Assembly: GCA_022376925.1 (NCBI GenBank)
Contig: JAIOJX010000006.1
Location: 60,163,394-60,227,393 of the forward strand
Direction: 5' to 3'
Source: Tragulus kanchil
Taxonomy: Eukaryota; Chordata; Mammalia; Artiodactyla; Tragulidae
Length of the DNA: 64,000 nucleotides
This document shows positions 25,025-37,140 of this stretch, one piece after another. Both the position numbers and the translations under genes were made by a program. The notes under the pieces are model-generated. The model saw only the letters and a list, made by a program, of their open reading frames with translations, did no database searches and was not told the origin of the DNA. Within the stretch, counting starts at the first letter, position 1; the number at the start of each line of letters is the position of its first letter.

Positions 25025-26580
25025 AGATGAACATGATTCATATTTACAGAGATTAATATCCAAAAACAGCAGAATACACATCTGTCTCAAACACACATAG
25101 AATATCTCTATGATTGATCATGTGATGGGCCATAAAATGAGCCTTAGTAAATTTAAGAAAATTAAAAGCATATCAAGCATCTTTCCAATCACAGCACTAT
25201 CAGAGTAAAAGTCAGCTATGGGAATATAAAAATCTTTAAAAGCAAAAACACATGGAAGCTAAACAATATACTACTAAACAACCAGTGAATCACTGAATAA
25301 ATACAACATGAAATCAAAAAACATATAGAGAAAGTTGACAGCATGCTGATAGTAAACAAACAACACAGCAAAAAAAAAAAAAAAAAAACTAAGAAGGAAT
25401 TCATATAGCATTACAATCTTACCTCAGGAAATAAGAGAACTCACAAATAAACAACTAAACTTTACATCTGAAGCAACTAGAAGAACACTCAAAAAATAGA
25501 CAAAAAAAAAATAGCCTAGTATCTAATGTCAAGCCACAGTAAAGACTGATTTGGAGAAAATGTTAACAGCAGACATTTGTCATGATGCCATTCATTAAGT
25601 ATTTAATTTTCATAGTAGTAATGTTTCATTTTATTTGTGGTATTAATATGCATGGACTCAAGTAGTAGGAAAACTTTAAAATTCCAAAATCCTTATTACA
25701 TCCCTACTTGAGAGCGTGGATGAGTAGGATGTGTCATTGTGTGCATGTGATGTACTTATTACATTATTTTGAAAGATTAACCTTCTGTTTTCTGGATTTG
25801 CATTATGTACAGCTAAATTGAATGCTTCCTTTTGTCAGTGAAGGTATGATTCATGAATCTCAGGCATTAACTGATAGACTGGATGATGAGACAACCTGAA
25901 CCATCACAAGATGTCTTTTTTCTTGCTACTGTTACTTCTGTCTCAGGTTCACAGTGTCATTTAATGTATGTTAAAATGTTTTGCCTTAATGTTTATTTTG
26001 CTTACTTTTTAGACATGCATGCTTATATATATGTAAAATATTTGATATAATTTTGTTTACACTGTTAAAAATCAATATATTTAAGTGAAAAATGAAGGTT
26101 AGTAATAAAAAAAACTAGATGAACATGATTCATATTTACAGAGATTAATATCCAAAAACAGCAGAATACACATCTGTCTCAAACACACATAGAATATCTC
26201 TATGATTGATCATGTGATGGGCCATAAAATGAGCCTTAGTAAATTTAAGAAAATTAAAAGCATATCAAGCATCTTTCCAATCACAGCACTATCAGAGTAA
26301 AAGTCAGCTATGGGAATATAAAAATCTTTAAAAGCAAAAACACATGGAAGCTAAACAATATACTACTAAACAACCAGTGAATCACTGAATAAATACAACA
26401 TGAAATCAAAAAACATATAGAGAAAGTTGACAGCATGCTGATAGTAAACAAACAACACAGCAAAAAAAAAAAAAAAAAAAACTAAGAAGGAAGTCATATA
26501 GCATTACAATCTTACCTCAGGAAATAAGAGAACTCACAAATAAACAACTAAACTTTACATCTGAAGCAACTAGAAGAACA
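24438..26580. repeat. Tandem duplication 9 (unit ~1.09 kb)
   Basis: Copy A is 24438-25497, filler is about 25498-25529, and copy B is 25530-26580. The offset is 1092, drifting to 1083. Differences cluster at the start of copy B (24509-24545 against 25601-25633) and in poly-A runs. The filler is A-rich. Confidence 0.93.
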
Positions 26581-27320
26581 ATCAAACATTGAGTTAGTAG
26601 AATGGAAGAAATCATAAAGGTCAGAGCAGAAATAAATAAATTAGAAACAAAGATCACAATGTAAAATATTAATGAAATGAAAAGCTGCTTAAACTTTTAG
26701 CCAGAACCATCAAGAAAAAAGGAATAGGGCTCAAATCAATAAAATCGGAAATAAAGAAAGGAGAAGTTACAGCAAATTCCACAGAAATAAAAGGGATCAT
26801 AATAGATCATAAGCAACTATATGCTGATTCAATGGACAACCTAAAAGAAATGGATTAATTCTTACGTGCAGTCTCCAAAGACTGAACTAGGAAGAAATAT
26901 AAATTATGAACAGAATAGTCACAAGCACTGAAATTGAATCTGTGATTTAAATCTCCCAACAAACAAAAGTCTAGGACAGGATGGTTTCACAGGCAAATTC
27001 TATCAGCATTTAGAGAAGAGTTAACACCTATCCTTCTGAAACAATTCCAAAAAAGTTGAAGATGAAGAAATATTGCTGATTTCATTGTGCAAGGCCACCA
27101 CCTTGATATTGAAATCAGAAAAATAAGATGCCATAAACAAGAAAATTATAGGACAGTATGTACATGTACATATAAGAAGGAATGCTAGCAGCCCAAATCC
27201 AACAATACATTAAAAGGGTCATGCACAATGATCAAGTGGGATTTAATCCAGGATGTAAGGGTTCTTAAATATCCTCCAATCAAACTCTGTGATATATCAC
27301 AGTAATAAATTGAAAAATAA
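25025..27320 (+). mobile_element. Old LINE-1 fragment (endonuclease to early RT)
   Basis: L1 ORF2-like order on the + strand: 'caaaaacagcagaatacaca' (endonuclease end), then the linker with 'agaaatcataaaggtcagag', then RT pieces around 26800-27320 such as 'atccaggatgtaagggttc'. Heavily mutated, with stops in all frames. It is inflated by duplication 9 and its last part reappears at 28030. Confidence 0.75.
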
Positions 27321-27770
27321 AATTAATTTGTTTTGTAATACAGGTAAAGTTGAGGTGTAGGACATGTTACTTTATTATGCTTTTATGTTATAGCAGATTT
27401 TCCATGCAGCAATATTTATTACATCATACATTTATAGTACAATCTTATAAAAAAAGATTGATATGAGTATATGCAACTCTTAATTCATCTAATAATATTG
27501 TCAGATAAATTAGGCATGAACAATGGGGGTTATCTAGCCAAAAAAGATATAAGCTGATGTCTCATCCCAAACGCACCTGGAAGATCTTACAAAAGTGCTA
27601 CAAAATAACCACACAGACTTTTCCAATTTATGCACATGTGCCCTAGGCACACAGTGGGTGCAAACTAACCAAGGTGACTTTCTCAAGGAAACTTAGGCAG
27701 CTAGGATCCCATTAAGGGTTTATAAATAGTCTATGCATATATACATTTGATTATAAAAGACTGGACTATA
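27321..27770. other. No gene seen
   Basis: AT-rich sequence with no recognised repeat. Repeated at about 28420-28869 by duplication 10. Confidence 0.55.
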
Positions 27771-27804
27771 GGAAGATATGCAGCTAGTAAAGAATCTGCT
27801 TGAA

Positions 27805-28029
27805 GGGCTTCCCTGGTGGCCCAGTGGGTAAGGACACCGCCTTGCAGTGCAAGGGGCGCCGGTTTGATCCCTGGACTGGGAAGATCCCACGTGCCGTGGA
27901 GCGGCTGGACCGATGTGTCCAATTACGGAGCCGGGGCTCTGGAGCGCATGCGCCCAGAGCTGGTGCTCTGCGACAACAGACGCCACCGCGATGGGAGGCC
28001 CACACGGGCCAAAGAACAAAGATGGATGA
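27805..28029 (+). mobile_element. CHR-like SINE, truncated by duplication junction
   Basis: Head and body of the SINE described at 28904, with the same GC-rich sequence. It stops at 'aagatggatgaaa' where copy B of duplication 10 begins, so it has no tail and no 3' target duplication. Confidence 0.9.
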
Positions 28030-28419
28030 AAATTGAATCTGTGATTTAAATCTCCCAACAAACAAAAGTCTAGGACAGGATGGTTTCACAGGCAAATTCT
28101 ATCAGCATTTAGAGAAGAGTTAACACCTATCCTTCTGAAACAATTCCAAAAAAGTTGAAGATGAAGAAATATTGCTGATTTCATTGTGCAAGGCCACCAC
28201 CTTGATATTGAAATCAGAAAAATAAGATGCCATAAACAAGAAAATTATAGGACAGTATGTACATGTACATATAAGAAGGAATGCTAGCAGCCCAAATCCA
28301 ACAATACATTAAAAGGGTCATGCACAATGATCAAGTGGGATTTAATCCAGGATGTAAGGGTTCTTAAATATCCTCCAATCAAACTCTGTGATATATCACA
28401 GTAATAAATTGAAAAATAA
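28030..28419 (+). mobile_element. Old LINE-1 RT piece, second copy
   Basis: Repeats 26931-27320 with the L1 RT remnant. Part of duplication 10. Confidence 0.75.
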
Positions 28420-28868
28420 AATTAATTTGTTTTGTAATACAGGTAAAGTTGAGGTGTAGGACATGTTACTTTATTATGCTTTTATGTTATAGCAGATTTT
28501 CCATGCAGCAATATTTATTACATCATACATTTATAGTACAATCTTATAAAAAAAGATTGATATGAGTATATGCAACTCTTAATTCATCTAATAATATTGT
28601 CAGATAAATTAGGCATGAACAATGGGGGTTATCTAGCCAAAAAAGATATAAGCTGATGTCTCATCCCAAACGCACCTGGAAGATCTTACAAAAGTGCTAC
28701 AAAATAACCACACAGACTTTTCCAATTTATGCACATGTGCCCTAGGCACACAGTGGGTGCAAACTAACCAAGGTGACTTTCTCAAGGAAACTTAGGCAGC
28801 TAGGATCCCATTAAGGGTTTATAAATAGTCTATGCATATATACATTTGATTATAAAAGACTGGACTAT

Positions 28869-29490
28869 AGGAAGATATGCAGCTAGTAAAGAATCTGCTT
28901 GAAGGGCTTCCCTGGTGGCCCAGTGGGTAAGGACACCGCCTTGCAGTGCAAGGGGCGCCGGTTTGATCCCTGGACTGGGAAGATCCCACGTGCCGTGGAG
29001 CGGCTGGACCGATGTGTCCAATTACGGAGCCGGGGCTCTGGAGCGCATGCGCCCAGAGCTGGTGCTCTGCGACAACAGACGCCACCGCGATGGGAGGCCC
29101 ACATGGGCCAAAGAACAAAGATGGATGAAAAATAGATAAATGAAAGACCAAGAGAAGTGGCCCACCCGCCCCCTCCCTCCCCAACCCGCCCCTCCAATTA
29201 AAAAAAAAAAAAAAAAGAATCTGCTTGCAATGCAAGAGATCCCGGTTCAGTTCCTGGGTTGGGAAGATCCTCTGGAGAATGGATATGGCACTCCATTCCA
29301 GTATTGTTGAATAAATAATCCACCTGCATTGTTGGAGACCTTGGTTGATCCTTGGGTTAGGAAGATGCTCTGGAGGAAGGCATGGTAACCTATTCCAGTA
29401 TTCTTGCCTGGAGAATTCCCATGGACAGGAAAGTCCATAGGCTGCAGTCCATGGGGTTGCAAAGAGCTGGATGCAGCTAAGCACTGCAGA
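28869..29490 (+). mobile_element. Bov-tA2 (dimeric) SINE, split by a younger SINE
   Basis: The 5' end (28869-28903, 'gcagctagtaaagaatctg') and the rest (29214-29490) form one Bov-tA2. There are two tRNA-like units, each with a 'gggaagatcc'-type box (29261-29271 and 29360-29370), then 'cattccagtattcttgcctg' and 'catggggttgcaaagagc'. The dimeric form supports a ruminant, probably pecoran, source. Confidence 0.88.
28904..29213 (+). mobile_element. CHR-like SINE nested in Bov-tA2
   Basis: Complete SINE: A box 'tggcccagtggg', B box 'ggtttgatccc', a GC-rich body with CpGs still present (gccgtggagcggctgg), a C-rich tail, then about 16 A. The 14-bp duplication 'aaagaatctgcttg' lies at 28888-28901 and 29214-29227. 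Retained CpGs and the nested position suggest a young copy. Confidence 0.93.
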
Positions 29491-32400
29491 AACACAGCAC
29501 ATGCACAACAGAGCCTGTTTTATAACCAGCAACTGTCAATTGACCCATTTGGATTCCCTATCCTGATTGGTGGCAGGCAGAAGCCCTATTTTGCACAGGG
29601 CAGAACCAAAGGCAGGAGAAGGGAAGTACAAAAAGGGGAAGCCAAGAGAGATCCTTATGATTCTTTTGGGGTTGGCCTGCTGCCATGTCTAGGGAGTAGC
29701 TGTTTAATAAAATTGTGTCTGCTTGAGCTGTAACTAAACTGTAACTTGCCTGTTATTTCAATACTTTATTATGTCATGCCAACTCTTTTTTGCAATGAGA
29801 CTAGAACTCAGGAAAAAAAATAAGCTGACTTGAATGTATATTACTTAGCATCTTACTTGATACAGATTCTGTACACATTTTAGACTTGATAGATATTCTG
29901 TACACATTTTAAAAATACCTTTTTTAAAATCATATTTTAAAACTGCAGATTCAGAGGACAGAGAAAAAAGGTAAAATTAATTCAAAACAGCAATTTTTTG
30001 GATAACCACAATTAACTTTCAGGATGATCTTCCAGGTTTCTTTTTTTTTTTTTTGTCATGCATAGTTTATGTGCTATAATAAATACACATCTAATTTAAT
30101 TTTTAACAATTTGTTGGTTTAAACTTTATAGTATGGATGATATAATTATTTGATCAATAAAATCAACATTTAAGACTTCTATTTTATTTTGATTACTATC
30201 CAGAAATTATTTCCCACTTTATAGTTTAACTTATAGGTATATTTCTACATATCTTTTTCAGCTTTGAAGACTCTCAAATCTTTATTCTTTAGTTTATTAG
30301 ATTCAAAAAATTTAAAGCATTATTTTCCTGTTATATTTCTTTAGCAGAATAGTTAAAAGCATTAGGTTTTTGGAATCAGTCAGGCCAAGATTTTTGACCA
30401 AGCTCTACCATAAATCACTTCAGGAAATAAAGTTGTTCTTGATTTTTTTGTTGATAAGGCAAACTTTACAATATGCTTAACTGCTACTTCTGCTATGATA
30501 TTTAATGGTATAACTGAGTAAGGTATCTGGCATATATTAAGTACTTAAGAATGATAGAGCTTATTTTGTTGTTACTGATACTCTGAAACTGATGTGAACT
30601 TCTCTAATTTATATACTTATTTATGAATTTCATATATAATTTTAAGACTTTCTAAAATTCAGATAATTTTTTATTTATTTTTTACTTTTTTTATAAATTT
30701 TTAGCATCATTGTTTTTGGGATTCCCTATCCTGATTGGTGGCAGGCAGAAGCCCTATTTTGCACAGGGCAGAACCAAAGGCAGGAGAAGGGAAGTACAAA
30801 AAGGGGAAGCCAAGAGAGATCCTTATGATTCTTTTGGGGTTGGCCTGCTGCCATGTCTAGGGAGTAGCTGTTTAATAAAATTGTGTCTGCTTGAGCTGTA
30901 ACTAAACTGTAACTTGCCTGTTATTTCAATACTTTATTATGTCATGCCAACTCTTTTTTGCAATGAGACTAGAACTCAGGAAAAAAAATAAGCTGACTTG
31001 AATGTATATTACTTAGCATCTTACTTGATACAGATTCTGTACACATTTTAGACTTGATAGATATTCTGTACACATTTTAAAAATACCTTTTTTAAAATCA
31101 TATTTTAAAACTGCAGATTCAGAGGACAGAGAAAAAAGGTAAAATTAATTCAAAACAGCAATTTTTTGGATAACCACAATTAACTTTCAGGATGATCTTC
31201 CAGGGTTCTTTTTTTTTTGTCATGCATAGTTTATGTGCTATAATAAATACACATCTAATTTAATTTTTAACAATTTGTTGGTTTAAACTTTATAGTATGG
31301 ATGATATAATTATTTGATCAATAAAATCAACATTTAAGACTTCTATTTTATTTTGATTACTATCCAGAAATTATTTCCCACTTTATAGTTTAACTTATAG
31401 GTATATTTCTACATATCTTTTTCAGCTTTGAAGACTCTCAAATCTTTATTCTTTAGTTTATTAGATTCAAAAAATTTAAAGCATTATTTTCCTGTTATAT
31501 TTCTTTAGCAGAATAGTTAAAAGCATTAGGTTTTTGGAATCAGTCAGGCCAAGATTTTTGACCAAGCTCTACCATAAATCACTTCAGGAAATAAAGTTGT
31601 TCTTGATTTTTTTGTTGATAAGGCAAACTTTACAATATGCTTAACTGCTACTTCTGCTATGATATTTAATGGTATAACTGAGTAAGGTATCTGGCATATA
31701 TTAAGTACTTAAGAATGATAGAGCTTATTTTGTTGTTACTGATACTCTGAAACTGATGTGAACTTCTCTAATTTATATACTTATTTATGAATTTCATATA
31801 TAATTTTAAGACTTTCTAAAATTCAGATTTTATTTTTATTTATTTGTTAGTTTATTTTTCACTTTTCTGGTGTAATAAATTTTTTTCAGCATCATATTCT
31901 GATACAACCATGCTATCCCCATTTGTCTTTATTCTTTTAATATAACATGATCTTTTCTAAAATTCAAAATTCTCTGCTTTTTTAAGAAAGTTGAATGATT
32001 TTTTAAAACTGAATATTCCTTTGTTATACACTTAAAACATTTTTGCCAAATGAATCATGACTGTTTACATTGTTACCAAACTCAACTTGGGTCGTCTCAC
32101 TTGTGTGCAGCAAAGCCAACCTGTAGATATCAGCTTATGGTGAAAGAAAGTTGAGTCTTTATTGCACATGCCAAACAAGGAATATAGGCAGCTAGTGCTC
32201 AAAAGCTCCAACTTTCCAATGGATTTCAGGGAAGGAGTTTTAAATATTGGGAAGAGAGTCACAGGGTCCCTGATAGACTCCCGTATAATTATCTGATTGT
32301 TGAATGTAACAGAGTGAGATCACAGAGTTTAACATCATCAGTCCTCAGGCTCTGGATGATCTGGGAGTTACATGATCATGTAGTTAATTTTCTCCATCTG

Positions 32401-32928
32401 GTGGGGATGTTAGTATCTAAAAAGCAACTCAAGAATGCTTATTGGACAGTTACCTATGTCCTTCAGAGTATAACTAATGATTCTGTGACTGTATATGTTG
32501 AATTACTATTTAAATTGTCATCAATTCTCTGGCTCAACTGGTTTTTTAAATTACATGTTCACATTCTTTTAATAATTGGCTCTTTAGAAAGCTTTTATGT
32601 CTCAGGGGATGCCTGTGAGAACAACACATTTTTTTAAACAAGAGGCAAACAGGGGACTTGTAGGAGTATTTGACCCCATAGGATCCTGTTTGGTTAAAAT
32701 ATCAAACTAAACATCTAATTAAATGATTTTAAGAATCTCTGGATTTTGAGAAATTTAGGAGCCAATTATATGTACAGACATGGAATCTACATATTTATCA
32801 GACTGTCTAAAAGAAGTCTCCAAACCTACTAAATTATATAATACAGGTGTGCATGAAAATGATCAAAATTTAATGAAAATGGTCACAAATACCTACTGAA
32901 TGAAAAAGCCCAAAAACATTGGAAGATA
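29491..32928. other. No gene recognised
   Basis: Apart from duplication 11 and the start of duplication 12, nothing assignable. The stretch 29551-29760 (also 30719-30928) is GC-richer, with a TTAATAAAATTG signal, and might be an old LTR piece. The frames here lack known motifs. Confidence 0.45.
29551..31893. repeat. Tandem duplication 11 (unit ~1.17 kb)
   Basis: Copy A is 29551 to about 30708 and copy B is 30719 to about 31893, with an initial offset of 1168. A T run near 30042 is shorter in copy B (31208). The last ~60 bases of copy A are a degraded version of 31826-31893, with several indels. The first part looks a little like an LTR U5 region, but I would not assign it. Confidence 0.92.
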
Positions 32929-33033
32929 GGGCTTCCCTGTTAGCTCAGTGATGAAGAGTTTGTTTGCCAATGCAACAGACATCGGTTCGATCCCTGATCC
33001 GAGAAGATCCCACATGCTGAGGAGCAACTAAGC
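32929..33033 (+). mobile_element. tRNA-derived SINE head fragment
   Basis: Short SINE piece: 'gggcttccctgttagctcag', B box 'ggttcgatccc', then 'gagaagatcccacatgctga', ending 'gaggagcaactaag'. A CHR-type element truncated at the 3' side. Second copy at 34038-34141. Confidence 0.8.
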
Positions 33034-33196
33034 TTCATAATTCTATACTAAATGACCCAAAATGATGTGAATATCTTTAATCTCTATAATTTAAAAACAA
33101 ATTCTATCCAACATGTCTTTATAGCATTAAAATACCTAATAAATATTGAAACGGATCTTTTGTTCCTTATTGTTCCTTTCTTTAAGAATATGTATT

Positions 33197-33345
33197 GGGA
33201 TTTTCCTGGTGGTACAGTGGCTAAGGCTCTGCACTCCCAATGCAGGGGGCCTGGGTTTGACCCCTGGCCAGGGAACTAGAACCCACATACCATAGCTAAG
33301 ACTCATTGCCGCCAAATGAAGAAACAAATACGTATTTAAAAATAA
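33197..33345 (+). mobile_element. CHR-1-like SINE
   Basis: 'ttttcctggtggtacagtgg', 'ctctgcactcccaatgcagg', B box 'ggtttgacccc', 'gccagggaactagaaccc', ending in (AAATAAAT)n. This is the form shared by cetartiodactyls. Second copy at 34306-34454. Confidence 0.85.
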
Positions 33346-34037
33346 ATAAATAAAATGTATTAAAATCAGCTAATTTGTGAATTCCTATGTTTATTCATTT
33401 TTACTTTAACAAACAGCAATTCTAAAACAAAAAATTATCTACAGTACATTTTAATATTTTTACCTTGGTGTATACTGGATGTAGAGGAAACAATCTTCTT
33501 TCAAGTTACTGATAATAAATCCAAGCACTACAGAAAGACATTTCATGAAATACTGTAAGAGATATCAAAAGATTGCTTCATTATTGACCTTCATCGCTTT
33601 GGTGTCACAGTGTCCTACCTAGACCTTTAAATGCATTCATTTTAGTTTGACCTTGAAACATCATATAGAAAACATTTTTCATGTAGCCCTAAGCAGGAAT
33701 ACTCAAAAATAGTCTTTTTCTTCTTAATCTTGATAGAAATACTGTAAACTTTTAAGAAAAATTGCAGCAATTTCTTAATTTGACCCCATAGGATCCTGTT
33801 TGGTTAAAATATCAAACTAAACATCTAATTAAATGATTTTAAGAATCTCTGGATTTTGAGAAATTTAGGAGCCAATTATATGTACAGACATGGAATCTAC
33901 ATATTTATCAGACTGTCTAAAAGAAGTCTCCAAACCTACTAAATTATATAATACAGGTGTGCATGAAAATGATCAAAATTTAATGAAAATGGTCACAAAT
34001 ACCTACTGAATGAAAAAGCCCAAAAACATTGGAAGAT

Positions 34038-34141
34038 AGGGCTTCCTGTTAGCTCAGTGATGAAGAGTTTGTTTGCCAATGCAACAGACATCGGTTCGAT
34101 CCCTGATCCGAGAAGATCCCACATGCTGAGGAGCAACTAAG
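34038..34141 (+). mobile_element. tRNA-derived SINE head fragment, second copy
   Basis: Same as 32929-33033, with one base missing in the head. Part of duplication 12. Confidence 0.8.
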
Positions 34142-34305
34142 CTTCATAATTCTATACTAAATGACCCAAAATGATGTGAATATCTTTAATCTCTATAATT
34201 TAAAAACAAATTCTATCCAACATGTCTTTATAGCATTAAAATACCTAATAAATATTGAAACGGATCTTTTGTTCCTTATTGTTCCTTTCTTTAAGAATAT
34301 GTATT

Positions 34306-34454
34306 GGGATTTTCCTGGTGGTACAGTGGCTAAGGCTCTGCACTCCCAATGCAGGGGGCCTGGGTTTGACCCCTGGCCAGGGAACTAGAACCCACATACC
34401 ATAGCTAAGACTCATTGCCGCCAAATGAAGAAACAAATACGTATTTAAAAATAA
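34306..34454 (+). mobile_element. CHR-1-like SINE, second copy
   Basis: Same as 33197-33345, displaced by 1109. Part of duplication 12. Confidence 0.85.
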
Positions 34455-34926
34455 ATAAATAAAATGTATTAAAATCAGCTAATTTGTGAATTCCTATGTT
34501 TATTCATTTTTACTTTAACAAACAGCAATTCTAAAACAAAAAATTATCTACAGTACATTTTAATATTTTTACCTTGGTGTATACTGGATGTAGAGGAAAC
34601 AATCTTCTTTCAAGTTACTGATAATAAATCCAAGCACTACAGAAAGACATTTCATGAAATACTGTAAGAGATATCAAAAGATTGCTTCATTATTGACCTT
34701 CATCGCTTTGGTGTCACAGTGTCCTACCTAGACCTTTAAATGCATTCATTTTAGTTTGACCTTGAAACATCATATAGAAAACATTTTTCATGTAGCCCTA
34801 AGCAGGAATACTCAAAAATAGTCTTTTTCTTCTTAATCTTGATAGAAATACTGTAAACTTTTAAGAAAAAATGCAGCAATTTCTTAATTTATAATGTCCT
34901 TAATAAAGTAATTTTATAATTATTGT

Positions 34927-35045
34927 TCTTTAGTCCCTCAGTCATATCCAACTTTCTTGGACCCTATGGACTCTATCTTCCAGGCTCCTCTGTCCAGGTG
35001 GTTTCTCCAGGCAAGAACTGTGGAGTGCGCCGCCATGTCTTCCTT
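34927..35045 (-). mobile_element. Bov-A/Bov-tA fragment, minus strand
   Basis: Reversed Bov-A-type body: 'tagtccctcagtcatatcc', 'ttcttggaccctatggact', 'tctccaggcaagaac', 'ggagtgcgccgccatgtctt'. Diverged and truncated on both sides. Confidence 0.8.
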
Positions 35046-35811
35046 TTATAATTATTAGGTGACACTGTATAGGAACATCCTTTTGCAAATATTTCATAAT
35101 GTGAATAAAGATAAAGAGTGCATACTGTTGGAAAGACTTAGCTCCATCTATAGTAATCACAAAATCTTCTCTATATAGATTCAATATAATTAGATAGTTA
35201 GCTCGTTGAAATAATCACAGTGGCATTAAAACACTAGTAGCTTTGTCTGGAAAAAATTAGCCGCATTGCAGCTAACAAAATACTAGTAGTCAGAAAGTTT
35301 GCATCCTTATTATGTAGGTATTTTTTTAAGTAATTTACCCGCACTGAATCATTTATTTTTTGCACCAATTCCATGAAATATGGTAGTAGTATTATTTCCA
35401 GCTTATAGGTTAAAATTTTAACTACACAGGGGATAAATAGCTGGTGTGAATGGACATAGCTAGCATGAAAGAACTTAGATTTGACTTCAAGATTCATTCT
35501 ATTGGTCACTCAAGATTTGAACTCTAAAAAAAAAAAAAAAAATCCTTTCATGTGTTTCACTTAAAGCAGATCTTCACATGAATGTGATGGATGACATTAC
35601 AAACAGTGGATCAACACCACCTGTGTTAGACTGCAAGACAAACTTAACTTTGACATATGACTCAAATAAGCAAGCTAGTAGATTCTTCTAGATCTTGTAA
35701 GATATTTTGTATTTCAAAAGAAGGAGAGGATTAAGGTAACTTTGAGAAATAGAATAGATAAGAGAATAGGTAAAGTTAATTAAAGTGATCATCATATCTA
35801 TCACTGTCGAA
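35046..35811. other. No gene seen
   Basis: AT-rich, with an A18-type run at 35525-35542. No recognised element. Duplication 13 begins at 35652. Confidence 0.55.
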
Positions 35812-36044
35812 AATAACTCCTTAGAAGATATGGAGTAGCCCTCATAGTCAACAAAAGTCAAAATGCAGTACTTAGGTGCAGCATCAAAAATGACAAAATG
35901 ATCTCAGGTCATTTCCAAGGCAAACCATTCAACATAACGCTAACCCAAGAATATTCCACAAATATTAATGCTGAAGAAGTTCAAGTTAACGAGTTATATG
36001 AAGACCTATGAGAACGTCTAGAACTCACACCCTAAAAGCTGTCT
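35812..36044 (+). mobile_element. BovB endonuclease-region fragment
   Basis: + strand BovB ORF piece: 'caaggcaaaccattcaac', 'aatgctgaagaagttcaag', 'tatgaagacctatgag', ending 'ctagaactcacaccc'. It stops abruptly where reversed BovB sequence begins. Second copy at 36908-37140. Confidence 0.82.
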
Positions 36045-36598
36045 TATTCATCCTCTGTGACTCTTTTCTATTGGTTTTAATCTTCCCCAACATCAGGGTC
36101 TTTCTGAAGAAGTCCACTCTCTGCATCCTATGGCCAAAGCTTCACTTTCAGCATCAGTCCTCCCAATGAATATTCAGGGTTGATTTCCTTTAGGATTGAA
36201 TGATTTGATCTCTTGCAGTCCAAAGGACTCTCAAGAATCTTTTCTAGCACCACAAAATCATTAACTCTTTGATGCTCTTCCTTCTGTATGACCTAACTCT
36301 CACATCAGTACATGACTACTGGAAAAAACATAGCTTTGCCTATATGGAATTTTGTCAGAAAAGTGACGTCCCTGTTTTTTTTAATATACTGTCTAGGTTG
36401 TCATAGCTTTCCTTCCAAGAGGCACGCATCTTTTAATTTCATGGCTACAATTTGGAGCCCAAGAAAATAAAATCTGTCACAGTTTCAATGGCTTCCCCAT
36501 TTATTTAACAGAAAGTGATAGGACCTGATGCTATGATCTTAGTTTTTTATATGTTGGTGTTAGAATGTTGAGTTAAATATTGACACAAACTGTCGGCT
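36045..36598 (-). mobile_element. BovB 3' half, minus strand (first copy)
   Basis: Reversed BovB RT C-terminal region ('catcagtcctcccaatgaat', 'cttgcagtccaaaggactc', 'agctttccttccaagagg'). It runs directly on from the + strand BovB piece. Copies at 37141-37694 and, from 38605, a third partial copy. Confidence 0.82.
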
Positions 36599-36907
36599 TA
36601 AAAGTCAGCCTTTTCCATGTTCTAGCTATTGTATAGAGAGCTGCAATAAACATTGGGCTACAGGTGTCTCTTTCAGTTTTGATTTCATCAGGGTATAAGC
36701 CTAAGAGTGGGATTGCTGAGTGGTATGGTGCTTCTATTTTTAATTTTGACATATGACTCAAATAAGCAAGCTAGTAGATTCTTCTAGATCTTGTAAGATA
36801 TTTTGTATTTCAAAAGAAGGAGAGGATTAAGGTAACTTTGAGAAATAGAATAGATAAGAGAATAGGTAAAGTTAATTAAAGTGATCATCATATCTATCAC
36901 TGTCGAA

Positions 36908-37140
36908 AATAACTCCTTAGAAGATATGGAGTAGCCCTCATAGTCAACAAAAGTCAAAATGCAGTACTTAGGTGCAGCATCAAAAATGACAAAATGATCT
37001 CAGGTCATTTCCAAGGCAAACCATTCAACATAACGCTAACCCAAGAATATTCCACAAATATTAATGCTGAAGAAGTTCAAGTTAACGAGTTATATGAAGA
37101 CCTATGAGAACGTCTAGAACTCACACCCTAAAAGCTGTCT
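36908..37140 (+). mobile_element. BovB endonuclease-region fragment, second copy
   Basis: Same as 35812-36044 with offset 1096. Part of duplication 13. Confidence 0.82.

Larger units (their letters stand above)
26931..29128. repeat. Tandem duplication 10 (unit 1099 bp)
   Basis: Copy A is 26931-28029 and copy B is 28030-29128, with a constant offset of 1099. One substitution is visible (near 28005 against 29104). Copy A ends in the middle of a SINE, whose missing tail is found only after copy B. The junction is clean, sharing 'gaaa'. Confidence 0.95.
32669..34888. repeat. Tandem duplication 12 (unit 1109-1110 bp)
   Basis: Copy A is 32669-33778 and copy B is 33779-34888. One base is lost in the SINE head (cttccctg against cttcctg, near 32934 and 34043), taking the offset from 1110 to 1109. 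An A run differs near 33756 and 34866. The junction is clean, sharing 'ttt'. Confidence 0.95.

Noticed and set aside
28819..29532. 237-codon minus-strand frame
   Set aside because: It spans the antisense of a CHR-like SINE and a Bov-tA2. Long antisense frames are common in such GC-rich SINEs.
29551..29760. LTR fragment near 'ataaaattgtgtctgc'
   Set aside because: No TG...CA ends and no target duplication found; the resemblance is too weak to call.
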